64,000 nucleotides of DNA from the NCBI GenBank assembly GCA_037576215.1, contig JBANDB010000005.1, positions 2,108,001-2,172,000 of the forward strand, written 5' to 3'. The number at the start of each line of letters is the position of its first letter. Position 1 is the first letter of the stretch. This document shows, piece after piece, positions 34,629 to 47,885 of the stretch. The notes under the pieces are model-generated. The model ran no database searches. It was not told where the DNA came from and saw nothing but the letters and a program-made list of their open reading frames with translations. The DNA comes from Armillaria gallica. Taxonomy: Eukaryota; Basidiomycota; Agaricomycetes; Agaricales; Physalacriaceae. The position numbers were made by a program, and so were the translations under genes.

Positions 34629-37600
34629 TCTCTTCAGATCAATCTGCATTCCTACTCCTGCTTCTTTGTTCAATCTAGCTTCGGAAACACACTATACCTC
34701 TGTATACCCTGGCATATCGCATTCTATGGACTTTGAGCATATCTTATTCCGGCATCACAATTATTTGTAACCACCACATTCATATCCTTGTTCGACTACC
34801 GGATTCTGTTGTATCTAGAACTGTAATACAACAGATCACCTGAAGAGGCAGCTGTCGCATCGGATCTCTGTGAAACATCATGAATCATGATTCGCCCACC
34901 GGGGTGCAAATCTAATTTTTTTTTCCCTGGCTACTCTATTATCTATCTATTTTTACAATCTGCCCCGAAGTATCATTATCGTGGCCAAGTTCCTGGTGGT
35001 CTGGGTGGCTGTGCCGATATTTGCGTCTGCTGAGCAGAAAGGTCCGATCTTTTCTTTTATTCCTGGAACCTTGCACACATTTTTTCTGTCGCTGTGTCGG
35101 GTATCAGGGTGAAGTGTCTCTGTATTAGACCCGGGCGCTTCGGCGGTTCTGTCCAATTCCATGTCTTGTGGTATATCAAGCGTGCCATGGGTTCGGTGTC
35201 AGTTAGAAAATTCGAGCCTGGATGAAGCCTTTTGGGTCTTGTGTTATAGCATTTCAATGATTGAAGAGACTCCGAAGTCCGGAAAAAGGCTCCCCGAGTC
35301 GCTTGAAGCATGCATTGCGGGTAACGTTCTTAGTTTTTTATGTCATAGTAGCTGTTAGGGTGGCTTAGTACTAATAATGCCAGCGAGTTCCCCGTGCCCA
35401 TGTAACGGTACGTCACCCGTTTGTGAACCATGCCTTACTTTGACACAAACTCTGGGTTAGACATAACTGCCATGTTGTGGCTCTACCATGCATGCTGCTA
35501 TCTACCGGGGTGCTTCAATTCCTGTGAGAACGATAGTCTTTACCTCGGCAAGACATTCGGGGTCGGTAACGTTCTGTAGCCGGAAATATTTAATTTCCTC
35601 GGCTGTTAGACCTCACCTGCGCTAGTGCGTCAGGAGGAGCTTAAGACCAATAAGACGACAATTATGGTACAGGGCCAGGCTTATCTGAAGGGACTTCGCG
35701 TTGTGTTATGTACAAATGACGCCAATAGGATTCATTTGTATTATTTCTCCTGGCTCCTGGCATCTTCCACCCCGCAAAAAGTTACTCCAACGCCATGGTG
35801 GCGCGATGTCAATCATTCCCGAAGGAACGGTCAGGTCTAAAACTCGAGTTGGATCCGCCGGGCTAGCAGGACCCCGGAGAATGCCTATGTATCTTTGTTC
35901 CCAAAGTTGGCACATTCTGTCTGGAAAACTTTCTCTTCAGGGCCAACATTTTCGCCGGCCAACGACGTCTTGTAAACCAGACTCATAGGGCTGCACGCTG
36001 TAACTATATTATACGGTTATACGGCTCCCGTGCGTGGAGAAGCCGCGAGCGCCTCTAGCAATGGCGTACAACATAGCCTTAGGCGGCCGCATTTATGCGG
36101 CAGGGTTTTCGATGTATACATACAACTTCTCAAGTGGAGTAGACTGGTATACATTCCGAACGTTTTTTCAGTCCCCTACACATACCATCCTTATATGACT
36201 CGAAATCTTCCTTATAGAGCACAATGATATCACAGCACGATACCTCGAACCCATTGAAGCACCTCGGAATGGTCAGTTCATTCACGGAGATGCATTCCGC
36301 ACATGTCTACTAGTGAGTATATTGATCTTATGAACACCATACCTTTATAGAGACCAACTTGAACTCACCATAACGTGTGCGATCGTGACGACCCTATTTA
36401 TAAGGACCGATGTCGTCGTGAGCCCTGACCATACGCTGTACAATACAATTACAGACGATGTATTTCCCTACAGGCAGAGACTCAGCGATGTGTATGAAAA
36501 GAAGTCGTTGAATGGTACCGCGCTATGGTGATCGAGATAGGCAAACTGAGTTGATGAACACATTCCTTTACTTTTGCACCGTGAAAGAATTCGTGCACAT
36601 AGACGTGGTGTATCTCAAGACGTCGCAACTATCAGAACTGAAAAATTGCACAATCTTAGGTTGCGTGGGGCATGAAACAGTAGCAAAGTGGGCTTAGGCT
36701 AGTGTATTAATAAATGCCTCATGGCTGCTTACGGCCAAAGGCCAAGTGCTGGAAGACGCCCCTCAGTCCCCTCACCGCCCAACGTGACACTGTGAATAAT
36801 GGGTTTTCCGATTTTTGCTAGTACTAAGGCGTCAGGTTCAGTCTGGACGTTGATCGGAAGGGGGGACGCTATAGCACGTCTCACTCTGCATCGGCTCGAA
36901 GCATTTCACCCTTGGTCTATTGTTCGACGGCCGGGGGGGAAGCAAGGCGGAAGGAGGAGAGGATTCTAACAGGTTTGTGACTGATTCTGATGGCCGAGAA
37001 TCGGCACGGCACTAATGCCGATTTTAAGCTGGGTAAAGTTTCTGCGCGAAGAATGACCACTTGTTTAATTTCTTTCGTATGCCGCAATGTCTCTCAAGCT
37101 ATAGCTTCGTCTCTCACCACCTAGTCCCTGGGTGGCCTATGCTTATGTGGGTTCCAAACCTCGACGCATCCGCGATGCCGGACGCCGGCAATCACTATCT
37201 TTCAGGTTCTCGGCTTGAATTTTTCCAACAAGGTTATCATAATAAGATCGACGATCTACAGGCATTCTCCGGGGTCCTACTACTGTAACCTGGCGCAGGC
37301 ATCAGTTTGCCGGTAAGTTCCTTGTTCATTTAGTCACCGTCCACCGGCAATGTCGATAAACACGCCAATAGAGCTCCGTATGTCGTGCGCGGCCGGCAGT
37401 TGATCATCAGAGTTCTGGCTAGAATCGCCGCAGAAATTTGACGGGTTTTCAGGGCTCTTCCCCTTCCCCTTCCCCAAAGGCACAGGACCTTATACGTACC
37501 TTGCCCAAAATGTTGCCGATCATGTTCACTTGTCGTGAAGATGGATATTTTCAAACAATGGTCATCCTTCCAATCATGTTTGCACGTTCGACGCTTCTAC

Positions 37601-39107
37601 GCAAATCTATCCAAACCTAGCTTCCTTGGTTATCTGTTCAATCTCTAACCTATCCTTATCCTACCAGAACGGCAAGTTTGCTCTGTGGCCTGGTAGCTTT
37701 GGTGAGGAATCATCAATGGAAGCTATTGGAACGATAGGACGGTCGCACTTGGCAGTTGTTCTGCACGGAAACTTGACCCAAAATACCGCATGTTATCACT
37801 TCAATACATTACCTTCGTTCGACTGCTGACCATCTGGACTCTGGCATATGCACAAGTCATACAACTTCTCCATCACTCGTAACAACACTGTTACTTCTGA
37901 ATCCAGAACGGTGAAAGTAGTCTGACCTTCTGTGGATAACCCCGCATGACACCAGGTTCGATTGGATTGAAACGCTTAAAACCTCGCTAATGTATACGCG
38001 TTCAGGATGGCCACATGTTCATACACCAGGTAAAGTAGGCCTGATGGATCAGGCATCATTTTCCGTTGTTGGAATGAAGCTTTAATCAGTGTCATGACAG
38101 GTGCAGGGCGCCTTGGGCCCTTTGCACGCCCGTTCTTGATGGTATACGTGTCCATCTCTACTCCTCTCGTCTTAGCCCTTTGTGCTCACTATCAGTTTAT
38201 CCTTCACTCATGAGTAAAATTCTCGTTCTATCTTTCAGAAGGTGATGTCATTCTCCTCTCACCTCGTCCGCTTATACACGGCTGAGAATGAGGGATATGA
38301 ACCCGAATAAACCAGGCACAGGGGCATCGATCTGTTCTTTTTCTAGGCGTCGCACGATTACGGTGAGAATTGACTATTTTACCTCCGTTCTCGGTACGCA
38401 CCTGCCTGATGCCACCTCGTCAAATCGAGAAATCAGACATCATGAAAAGCAACGTAAGCGTCCGAAATAATTTATATTTTCTCAAATCTGCCTGCCTATA
38501 TTATTGTGTAGGTCCGTTTCCAAGGTCGTGTGAACATGGCGCTGTGATCAGCACATTCAGGTTCACCTAGTTGCGTTCCCCGGCATGCATGGGCAGCAAT
38601 GATTTATCATTCACACTTACAGGTATTTGAATTTCACTTGCAGGGGAAACTTCGGTATCCCGAGAATTCTCCTCAGTATTCCGCCTGAGCTTCTTTTGAG
38701 GTGTTCTGGTGGGGTTTGGACCGGGATCGAGATCGACTACGGAATCCGCTGAATTTGATTCAAGTCTATTCAGACCGTGATGCGACTTACGTTGGTGGCC
38801 AAGGTTGGTTCGTCGTTAAATGGATTACTACACGTATTTCTCGGAAAGATGCCTAATGCGTCAGAAAAAACAACAAATCTCTCTCGGCGAACGCGGTCCG
38901 CCATGTGTTTCTCGCCTAGGCCACTTTGAGAGGTCCGTAATTCCATTTAATCGGAAGCTTCGTTATACTTGTACCATTGGTGTGGGACGGACCTAATTTT
39001 TCTCATATATCATACGTCTTCTGCTACTACCCTTTGGTGTACGACTCTCCGGCCTGTCGTCCTTAAAGTCTACTCTAGTTTCTGGCGCCTCTCTCGACGT
39101 GACAAAG
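34629..39107. other. Large gene-poor region upstream of WOPR gene, 4.5 kb
   Basis: I read all frames and found only short unsupported open stretches, no domain and no convincing splice ladder. The part next to the WOPR gene may be a long regulatory region or 5' leader (see findings). Confidence 0.5.
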
Positions 39108-40297
39108 ATGTCTTTCGTGCCCCACTACAGCAACAGTTCTGCGAATCGAGCCTTGACGCATCCGTCACTCCGTAAGTCCAGCCCCTTTTGCCAACGACGT
39201 GGACAAATTCCTGACTTCAAAACGTAGATCTCCGTGACGCCCATGACGCTCAGGTCATTTTGGAAGCCGTCCGGAGAAATATATTACCACTTATCAAGCG
39301 GCGACTTGTGGCTTCTGAGAGGGACCAACTGACTGCTGGGAACGTCTTCGTATGGGAGGAGGCCGAAGACGAGGGCGGCTTGCTTCGGTGGACGGACGGA
39401 CGACGATGGTAGTATAATGCACGTCCTGAATTGCTCTTGATACTCATCACATGGAATTATCTTAGGTCGCAAAGTCGCATGCGTGGCGACTACTTGTTTT
39501 ACGAAGAAAAAGTGGAAACGACTCAAGAAGAACGAGACGCGAAGGCCGCACGCAGGTATCCCCTTTTCGTTACTCTTCCATGCCATTTAAGTGCTAACCT
39601 GCCGCTCGTCGCGAACAGAGCCCGCAGAGCCACAGATCCGACAGCAGTTATACCTCCTCCTACAAGACGGAAGGATCGTCCGTCAAAGCCGAACGGACTA
39701 ACGAAGCAGACTTATTCTGCTCTAGTCTATCTTCCCGGTGCTAAAGAAGGGCGGAAATGGCACGTCGTTGCTTATTTCTCGGTACGACTTCCAATTTTGT
39801 ACTGTTCGGTCGAAGGCTAATGTATCTTCTAGGGCAATGACTACTCTTCGCTCCCAGTCATCGAAAACTACGAGAACCTTCGTCGCATTCAGGTACCGAA
39901 GGGCGTTATAATGACGACTAAGACTGTACCTCTGAGGACCGACCGATTCTCATATTATTCTGACGACACTGAAGCCAACGACCAAGTGGGACCTTCGAGG
40001 CACTCCGATTATGGTACTCAAAGCCCAGCCTCCCCATCAACGCCTTCGACTATGTCCTCGCCATTAATGACCCCCGGATCTCTCCAGCTTTCCATGCCGA
40101 ATTTTCACGCGCACGATCCAAACCAGCGGGTTATTCTACCTCCTTTGTCAGCTATGGGATATCCTAGTCGTTCTCACACCCATGAAAGGAGCCCTTCTTC
40201 GTCCAGCCGTGGGGGTGTAGCCACCGTTCCAACATTATACACACCCTTATCGTCAGAGGATCGCCGAGTGTTGGACAAGTTTCGAATCGGTTTATGA
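39108..40297 (+). CDS. Gti1/Pac2-family (WOPR domain) transcriptional regulator
   Basis: Nuclear DNA-binding regulator of morphogenesis in fungi (relatives: Gti1, Pac2, Wor1, Ryp1). The ATG at 39108 gives MSFVPHYSNSSANRALTHPS. A phase-1 intron (donor GTAAGT near 39171) joins to HLRDAHDAQVILEAVRRN. WOPR box 1 is clear: ILPLIKRRLVASERDQLTAG, NVFVWEEAEDEGGLLRWTDG, RRWSQSRMRGDYLFYEEK. After a 50-60 nt intron comes box 2: GLTKQTYSALVYLPG, KWHVVAYFSGNDYSSLPVIE. The C-terminus is Ser/Pro-rich and probably disordered, ending RRVLDKFRIGL with the stop at 40295-40297. At about 320 residues it is short for the family. It stands alone downstream of a 4.5 kb gene desert. Confidence 0.92.
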
Positions 40298-41223
40298 CAT
40301 ACAGGTAGGTTATTTAATGAACCGATGTCAATGATCGAGTCTCATCATGTGCATAGCTTAAAGTTTCCTGAACGTTCATGCTCGAGATGGATGATTTTCT
40401 CAGGCTGATCGCGCTGGCATATTGCGGGCTTCATGTAAAAAAAGCTTTGAACGAGATCTGTCGGCTGTCGGCTTCGTCTGTCATCTCATAATATTGTAAT
40501 GGCGCGATTGGTTACCCGTCGAAGATAGCTCGTGCGAAGCTGGAAGTGCTCAGCCGCGGGGCCTCGTTAAGGAGCGATCAGTAGATGGGTTTTGAGCGGC
40601 CTATCTCTGCAGGCGCTTCTGAGTCCTGCTGGATGCTGTAACACCTGTCCGAAAACATAGTGAGATTTGGGACAGGTATTCTTATTTAGGATAGTGGGCC
40701 ACCGGGTTAATGCCGTTGGAAGGGGAGTGCCGCATTGAAAGTTGTATAGTAATCGTCCGTTTATTCACCGTAGGTACAATAATGGAGGCGTGCTTAATGA
40801 AAATTACATTATATTGTGGCCGACCGTTCGTCTATGGAAGCGAGTGTGATTTGTGATCAAATGGGCTTGGCCAGTCCTGTTGCACCATTTACCGAACCAT
40901 ATTTGATTCTTGAATCGCGCCCCTATGATGCAGCCACGATTGGCCAGTGGCCGCTGGCGGCCCAAGTTTCGGAGCCGCCGGCGTCCGCCACAACGAAGGG
41001 AATTTTTTTCGTGCACCCACCACCGATGTATTTTCGTTACCATTCCTTATTTCCGCCATCTCAATGAATTAAAAATTCTGTTCAGCTTTGCAGAACATGT
41101 CAGCAATGATCGAGAAGTCGAAGAAAATGATGACTGAACAAATAAGGCATCGACATCCCACGGTCCATACCTTTCCCTTCTTACTTCCCAAAGTCATGGG
41201 CAGGCTTGCGAAAGTTTGACAAA
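40298..41223. other. Intergenic region, 0.9 kb
   Basis: Between the WOPR gene and DML1, same strand. An open frame at 40804-41067 exists on both strands but has no family signature. Confidence 0.55.
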
Positions 41224-43297
41224 ATGCGGGAAATCCTGTATATTCAGGCTGGGCCATTGGCTAACTACGTAGGAACACATTTCTGGAATACTCAAGAGGC
41301 TTATCTGGACGACGAAACTGGCGACGCGATCCAAATCTCCCATGCGACGTCCTTTGGGGAACAATACAGCCGACAGGTACGAGGGTGACAGCACTGTATG
41401 TTGTGATGTTTCTGAACATTTTCTCTATCAGGGAGAACTGACATACGTTCCGAGATTGCTCGCTTTCGATAAGAAGGGTGAGCGCTGAAATTGGCAGAAA
41501 TGCAGCTAGGGCTTAACCTTGTGCCAGGCAACTTTGGTGCTGCAGTCAGTAGTCACGTCATCCATGACGCACTTCCGAACAATTCTTCTGTGGAAGGTGA
41601 TGTAGGAGCGTGGTAAGGACTCCAGGCACTTGTACGTATTCATTTTGAACTGATTAGAATACAAGGGATGGTGGCGTTTTGGAATACAGGCAAGACTTGA
41701 TCACTCCTAGAAAGATCGACGACGAGGACAGCGCGGAGGCACCTCAGGGCGACGGTGGGCGCCACCGTGAAACCATCAGATACTGGTCGGACTTCAGTCG
41801 TGTCTACTATGCCCGTAAGTCTATCCAAATGGTTCCCCAGTCCCTGGACTGGGAGACCACGGACGGTGACTGGAAGCAGGGAGAACAGTACTTCAGGCAG
41901 TTTGATGAGGTAATTCAGTTTCTCGCGTGCTGTTTCCTATAATATCACGAAACTCCCAGGATGCTTCTCTACTGGAAGGCTCTGTTAGATTATCTCTTGA
42001 AGAGTCTGATTCTGTCCAAGTGCGTTCTGAATATCTCGTAATTTTACACAAAATCATATCCAGACAGGGATTACAAGTTTTAAATGATACGGCTAGCTTC
42101 GGTCCCTTCATGCACTCGCTCCTCACGGCGCTACACGATGATATGCTGAAGATCCCATGCCTGGCCTTTCCTTTGCTCTCCAATACAAATGGATGGGATA
42201 TTGATGTCGAAGACGTATGAAATCTCTCACATATCAACTTCTTTTCCGTGAACAATTTTTTTCAGCGTAGAGGAGCGAGAAGATTGATTAATGACGCGAT
42301 CTATCTGCGCGGACTAAGCGAGACCGCGTCTCTCACAGTTCCCATACAATCCCCTTCTGTGTGGGCTCGTTACGAAGCCTCACCACAGCTGAAAACTGAA
42401 GTGGGCGTTTACTTCCACAATACCTCGGTTAGGACAAAAATTTACTCCCGTCATTTCGCAGGATGATCTTTACCATACATCCGGAATAATTTCCGCACAC
42501 ATCGAAAGCTCGACTCTTCCGTTGAGGTAAGAGAGTTTGATCACCAGACCCCACAGCAACTCTAACTCTACCGGTGTGACTGATCAGGTTGACCAAAACT
42601 GCGGATGACATATCCAGCTTCTGCTCTCAACTGAACATCCGTGGATCCCCCTACGCCGAGATATGCGGAATTACGGACATTACATCGACCGAACAGGACC
42701 TGAAAAGCAATATATTCAACTTCTCTAACATGGAGAGGTTTGATGTAAGGAACAACGTTCTTTGGAACGAATTACTGACCAACTTTGTTACAGACTCGTC
42801 GCCAGTTCTCCCGCCGCGATGTGACACGAGGCTTTACAACCCACAGTCTCGGGGCATATGATCAGTGGTCCGCGCGGTCGTCCCTGCACGACATGTTTAT
42901 CACACGGTAAACCTGTTTTCTTGCCAGCGCTTGGTTCATATCAACATTACTCTGCGACAGCACACATGCGCCTGCGTACCCAGCACCACCGGCATTCGTG
43001 CCCTTCCTTAGGCCCAAAAACCCCTTATCTTGGTCACGCTCCGGTCCCACGCCCGTCGAAATGTTCTCTTCGGTTTCAACATCTAGCGGTACTGCGCGTA
43101 TGTTTGCCGACTACGCCAAATTTGTCGACTCAACGCTCCGAAGACGGACCCTGGGTATTGTTTCTGATGAAATTGACGATCTTAAGGAGCTAGCTAACGA
43201 CCTATGGACGGTCCATGACAATTTCTCAACGGATAGTGATGAGGAGTCCTTAAAGCCTGGCCCAGACTCTAGCCTTGGCGAAGATGAGGAGCTGTGA
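41224..43297 (+). CDS. DML1: DML1/Misato tubulin-like protein
   Basis: The ATG at 41224 gives MREILYIQAGPLANYVGTHF, the diagnostic Misato segment-II/tubulin-like start, followed by WNTQEAYLDDETGD. Later blocks: GELTYVPRLLAFDKKGNFGA, a Misato hallmark, then SSVEGDVGAWDG, YWSDFSRVYYARKSIQMVPQ, DTASFGPFMHSLLTALHDD, and PCLAFPLLSNTNGW. Short introns interrupt it throughout. It ends in an acidic tail (DSDEESLKPGPDSSLGEDEE), stop at 43295-43297. The yeast and animal homologues act in mitochondrial distribution and morphology, and yeast DML1 is essential. The GTP-binding loop of tubulin is not expected in this family. Single-copy housekeeping gene; the call is firm, exon edges approximate. Confidence 0.93.
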
Positions 43298-44442
43298 ATA
43301 ACAGCGGTAACCCACATGTGTACGAATTCTTGCAGTGAGTAGTCCCAATTCGTTCACATGACCCCGACAGTTTTCACCAACATGTACATAACAAGAACAA
43401 CCTTCGCTTAATGACCGTTGTATGTCAGTGATGGCTTTCCCCGGTAATACACACACAAGTTTTTTGCTGCCCCTTGGCTCTCGACTCGCATGTAGCCGGT
43501 ACATGGCATCAAGACAGATACGAGGTACATCCGCTTTAACTGATCCAAATCTCCAACCAGTTTTCCGCCATCAGAATAGCAAACGGTCACCTCCCAATCG
43601 CCCTCTCATGGATAGGTTCCGCTGGTAGCGTTCCTATCCCTATTTATTTCTCAACCTTGCGCTTACCCTTCGCATCCCTGGAAGTTGCGTGCGTTCCTCG
43701 GGCCTAGGTACCAAAACCATCCGAGTCGAGGCGTCCTCAGCTAATTTGAAAGATCGCTCGGGAGAACTATGGTATCCGGGTGTGCTGTGCAGTGTTTCTT
43801 TTCTGAGCCGCAGTAGGGGCGGGGCGGGGCGGGCAGTAGGCCCGAAGCTAAGTCTATATGTCCCTGGCCCGAACCATGGAAGTGGGATATGTCCGGCACG
43901 TCTTGTCTGAGAAATAAACAACGGCGATCTGGGTTAGTGAATGGGGTGTATGCCTGAAGAAGACGTTGCCTATCAGGTGGGGACGATGTTTCGACAACGA
44001 GTTCCTTCAGTGACAGAAGGGCAGCTCGGGATGTGCACTATCCGTGGCGGACCGTTATGGCCCGGTACGGATTCAAGGGCCACAAGCAAAATATGCCTTA
44101 AGCAATAATGACGAATGTATTGGACGCACGCTTCTACGCACGTCGGAAAATGGCATTAACCCGTTGGTCCGCCTATGGTGTCAAAATAGGTCTAACCAAC
44201 GTGACCTGCTCCTCTTCTTCGAAAGATATCGCAAAGGGTTAAAATCGCATATATATAAGTCCGGATTTAATAAGTGGTATATGTCCCAGGAAAGAGAAAA
44301 ATGCAAATGCGGTAAACAAAAAAAGTATGATAGATATCATAACGTATGAACAGAAACAATCCAACCAACTATGACGGCGAGTAATCTACAGCATTTGATT
44401 GGATACAGTAAGCATACTACATAAGTTATACAAGCGGAGCGT
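43298..44442. other. Convergent intergenic region, 1.1 kb
   Basis: Holds a GGGGC-type GC-rich run at about 43813-43835. No gene recognised. Confidence 0.55.
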
Positions 44443-45810
44443 CTAGTCGACAACGGCAGCAATGTGTCGTTTAGGAGGGTCCTTGATGAATATATTGTCG
44501 CCTTTAATGTTCAGGAACGAGTACTGTTTGGAACTATTAACACTGATAGCCAAAGGAGGGATTCAGAGCTCACTCACCTCCGCGAGATCAGTGTTGCTCT
44601 GTTTGTTGTAGTTCTGATATACCAGATTGGGCTAGAGAAAAAAGTCAGTGACTTTTAGGCTACGCATGCCCTTAAGATTGAGACTAGGCTCCGAAGCACG
44701 TCGCATGACACGTTGGGGGCCTAGTCAAATCCTACGGCGACAGTATGTCAAGACGAACCTCAGTCCAGAAAGGTCGGAGACCCGCAGCCTCAAGAGTCTC
44801 CCACCACGTCAAGAATTCGGCGAACTGCTTGCCCCATATGTGAATTTCGAGCTGAAGCTGGCCAAACGGAAGCGGCTTGTCAGCGTGCAAGTACGGCCCG
44901 ATGAGAGCAGTCAACGTTTCAAACTCCCATCCCTCCACGTCAATCTTGAGGATGTCGATGTGGCTATGTCCTAATATGTTAGGTAAGTGCCTGTCAATGC
45001 AAAAGAATGGGGAATGGAACCGACCATTCATTGCCATAATGCTTTCGAGGGTAAACATAGGAGGCGAATCATCTGTCGCCGCCTTGTCGCTGCCTGCCAG
45101 ACCATATGGGAAGAAATGGGTGCGCAACGCTAGGGACCGTGGTATTTGAGGGCCAAATGACTTGACACTGTAATCATAACCCCAGATCTCGCAATGCCGG
45201 GTATTGGCGAGGATTTCTGCCTCGAATGAAGACTCGTAATTGATACCTGCGGTAAATATAGATGGCGAAATCCGGAAGGAAGGTATGCCAACGCACCGAC
45301 AGAATAAATAACACAGTTCGGCTTCTCTTGCACGCGGGATAACCCACAGACCCACTTTCCGCCATCTCCCAGTGCACCAAGCCGTTCTACCTCATGCGGG
45401 CAATTATACGAAGCTGGGAAAAAGTCCCCTAGGACATTGGACTAGATTGAGCAGGGTATTGACTGGGATCATTTGGACACATACAGACGGTATAAGCTGG
45501 CCAAGGATCCTTATCAGGAGGAAACCTGGTGGATGTAAGATCAATATTTGAGTTCAAAAGCAAGTGCTTACATCAAAACTTCATTCGGAGTCGGGCCGAA
45601 AGTTCGTACGAGTCCTTTTCGATCCCGAAGGGTCTTTTCGTAAATGGCATCTGCTCGCGCCAGCCTAGCTGGCAAATCCGAGTCGCGAACGAATGAGTAG
45701 GTAGAGATTGTCGGGGTCGTCTCGTAAGGGTTAAGCAGGTATAGGGTAGCGGCCAGCACAACCAACACGAAAAGTGAATAACGAGGATGACGGGTCCAGA
45801 CACCAGGCAT
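44443..45810 (-). CDS. Membrane-anchored methyltransferase-like protein (METTL24/FkbM type)
   Basis: The ATG at 45808-45810 gives MPGVWTRHPRYSLFVLVVLA, a short cytosolic tail plus one membrane segment (type II topology, probably Golgi/ER lumen). Then come LPARLARADAIYEKTLRDRK and a cysteine-containing block, NCPHEVERLGALGDGGKWVC. The Rossmann-like core has CVIYSVGISYESSFEAEIL and IWGYDYSVKSFGPQ. The FkbM signature is HIDILKIDVEGWEFETLTAL, followed by GQLQLEIHIWG. The last exons read NLVYQNYNKQSNTDLAEYSF and KDPPKRHIAAVVD, stop at 44443-44445. GDGGKWVC plus the IDVEGWE block is typical of METTL24-like proteins, predicted SAM-dependent. Substrate unknown. Introns of about 50-60 nt. Confidence 0.88.
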
Positions 45811-46638
45811 GGTGAGTGCTGCTGATATCAAGGCAGGAAACTGGTCTATCAGTCGCCGTCGTTGTGGTCGTCGATGGGTAGAGAGATGAGAAAAGCCTTA
45901 CCGACAGTCTTCGTGGTGGGAAAGGAACAGGAAATGAAGGAACAGGAGTCGTGGATCATTGAGTTTGTCTCTGCTTGGTCCCATCAATTCCTAAAATAGG
46001 CTTTCATCCGTTGCAACTTGCAAAGTATTCATCCCTTCATATTTAGAATGAGAAATTGGTTAATGTTCATCTTATTCACTTCTGGATGCCTACTCTCGCT
46101 CATTTCGATGAATATTTAGACAAGTCACAACTTTCTTATCATGATATTTTCGTTTGAAATTTGCTGAAATAGACATGTGGCTGCCATCGCAAATGGAAGC
46201 AAATGGAGCGCTCCACAAAGTCCATGCCAAGTCCATGATGTGCAATCAATCACGCTTACGCTAGGGATATAGGTTTATTCTGCTTGACGTCATCCCTTCA
46301 GATGCACGAAGGCAACATACAATTTGCGCAAAACTAGTGAAAACTATCCTTATGCTAGGATAAGCTTGGAATCGATATCGACCTTTGCTTCGTGTGATTC
46401 TTAAATGTTCAAAAGTGGCGAACTCCGTCGACTCTACTTTCACAAGTTAGACCTAAAGCTTAGAGCTGACGGAGGAGATATATGTTCTGGTTCTTATGAC
46501 ACTAGGAAGGAAAGTAAGCGAAGTCCGTACTACGATTCTGCTGAATCCTGATCACTGATCACGGTATGCTACGACATCGATTTCGAACGAAGAAACACGT
46601 CTACAACCAAAAACATATAGTTTGCACTTTCCCTACGA
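45811..46638. other. Intergenic region, 0.8 kb
   Basis: Promoter side of the methyltransferase-like gene. AT-rich; no gene recognised. Confidence 0.55.
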
Positions 46639-46710
46639 TGACCGAGACAGGGGTCGAACCTGCAATCTCCTGATTCGTAGTCAGACGCGTTGCCATTACG
46701 CCACACGGCC
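46639..46710 (-). tRNA. tRNA-Arg (ACG), intronless
   Basis: 72 nt on the minus strand, from G1 at 46710 to discriminator A at 46639. The anticodon stem TCTGA/TCAGG encloses loop CTACGAA, anticodon ACG. The T arm has GCAGG-TTCGACC-CCTGT. Internal A box TGGCGTAATGG and B box GGTTCGACCCC match pol III consensus. The acceptor stem pairs except one T-T. No CCA is encoded, as expected for eukaryotes. It lies about 200 bp from the AA9 stop codon. Confidence 0.93.
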
Positions 46711-46911
46711 GCATCGATTGCGGAACGCGTGTCCTCCATTTTATGGACGTAGACATTGCGTAGACAGCCTTCTAGCGGCTCGTCGACCTCAAGTACGTAG
46801 GTATCTCGGTTTCCGAGCTAAGATACACCACCGTCACGAATTTATAACAATATGCGATTCGTACAGAAGAGGGAATACATTTTCTGGTACAAGAGTTTCG
46901 GTTATCCAGTG

Positions 46912-47885
46912 AAAACAGCTGGACCAGGAACCTAGAATGAAAGGCCTTCGGTTGGGCGCGAACTGCAGAGATAGAACGCGTTCTTACAGTGTATGCCGTA
47001 GGCACAGGGTAGTAAATATTCACGGTAAGGCCCGGATCTATGTAATATTCAGGTTCAGGGATAATTCATGCGTGTGAGATGAGACCTCACCATCAGAGGA
47101 AACATAACCTGGTATCGACACCTTGGACGGACTCGCCGACCCTCCCCCGGTAACGGAGATTTGGGCACATGAGATGTACCATTGAGGTGCGCCCACAACA
47201 TGCAGCCCGACCTTGTAAGTGATATAATGAATCGCGGACACTGAAAGGTTGGATCAGGAGAACTGACCTGTTCAATCCGGACGAGATACTAACAGAAGGC
47301 TAAGATTATCCAAGAATTCAGCAATATCCAGAACTTACTTCACCGGCTGGAATGTCCGAAGGAAGCGTCGTAGTTAATTGGGCAAGGTTGAAGTCCGTGA
47401 AAGTGAATGGGTTGAACGTCGCGCCCCATTCTGCAATCTATTCGTGCCGCTTGTTAACGCCTTGTCACCAAAGTAGGAAGGCAAATTCCATTCCATACCT
47501 TGAACCAATTCGCACCGGACCCATCCCAGTCCGCGGCGGTAGTAGGAGCTTTACCTAGATAAATCGCTGCCGGACCTTGGTGATAAATGGTATTGTCCAG
47601 TATGAACCCAATGGTGCTTCCCGCTGCCACAGAGACCGTTTCAGTAGCAGGGGAAGGGTTGACATTGCAGGTAATGTCGGCTGACTCGACATCTGTGACC
47701 GGGGAGTTGTTCTGTGGCAGACGAACTGCGCCGGTGGACTTGGTGCTCCCTGCGATGAGCGTCGTCCAGATGTCTATGATACGGTCGATAAAATTGACGA
47801 GTGGAAGGGAAATCAGAGACTCACAGTGCGCGGAAACACTCTGAGATAGGATGGAAAGTGACAGGAAGGTTGAGACAAACTTCAT
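46912..47885 (-). CDS. AA9 lytic polysaccharide monooxygenase (GH61-type), intact
   Basis: Secreted copper enzyme oxidising cellulose or hemicellulose. The ATG at 47883-47885 gives MKFVSTFLSLSILSQSVSA, a signal peptide. An intron (donor GTGAGTCTC) splits codon 2 of the mature protein so that it starts His-Tyr-Ile-Trp; this N-terminal His is half of the copper histidine brace. Next: LPQNNSPVTDVESADITCNV, VAAGSTIGFILD, TIYHQGPAAIYLGKAP (second brace His), WDGSGANWFKV, AEWGATFNPFTF, LTTTLPSDIPAG, and LHVVGAPQWYISCAQISVTG (axial Tyr in QWY). The last exons give DPGLTVNIYYPVPTAYT, then VPGPAVFTG, stop at 46912-46914. No carbohydrate-binding module. A TATTTAA box lies at 47927-47933. All catalytic residues present. 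Confidence 0.92.

Noticed and set aside
40804..41067. Overlapping open frames on both strands before DML1
   Set aside because: Opposite-strand frames of similar length over the same bases indicate a base-composition effect; no motif seen.
43813..43835. G-quadruplex-like GC run
   Set aside because: Short GGGGC repeats only; no position relative to a gene that would suggest function.
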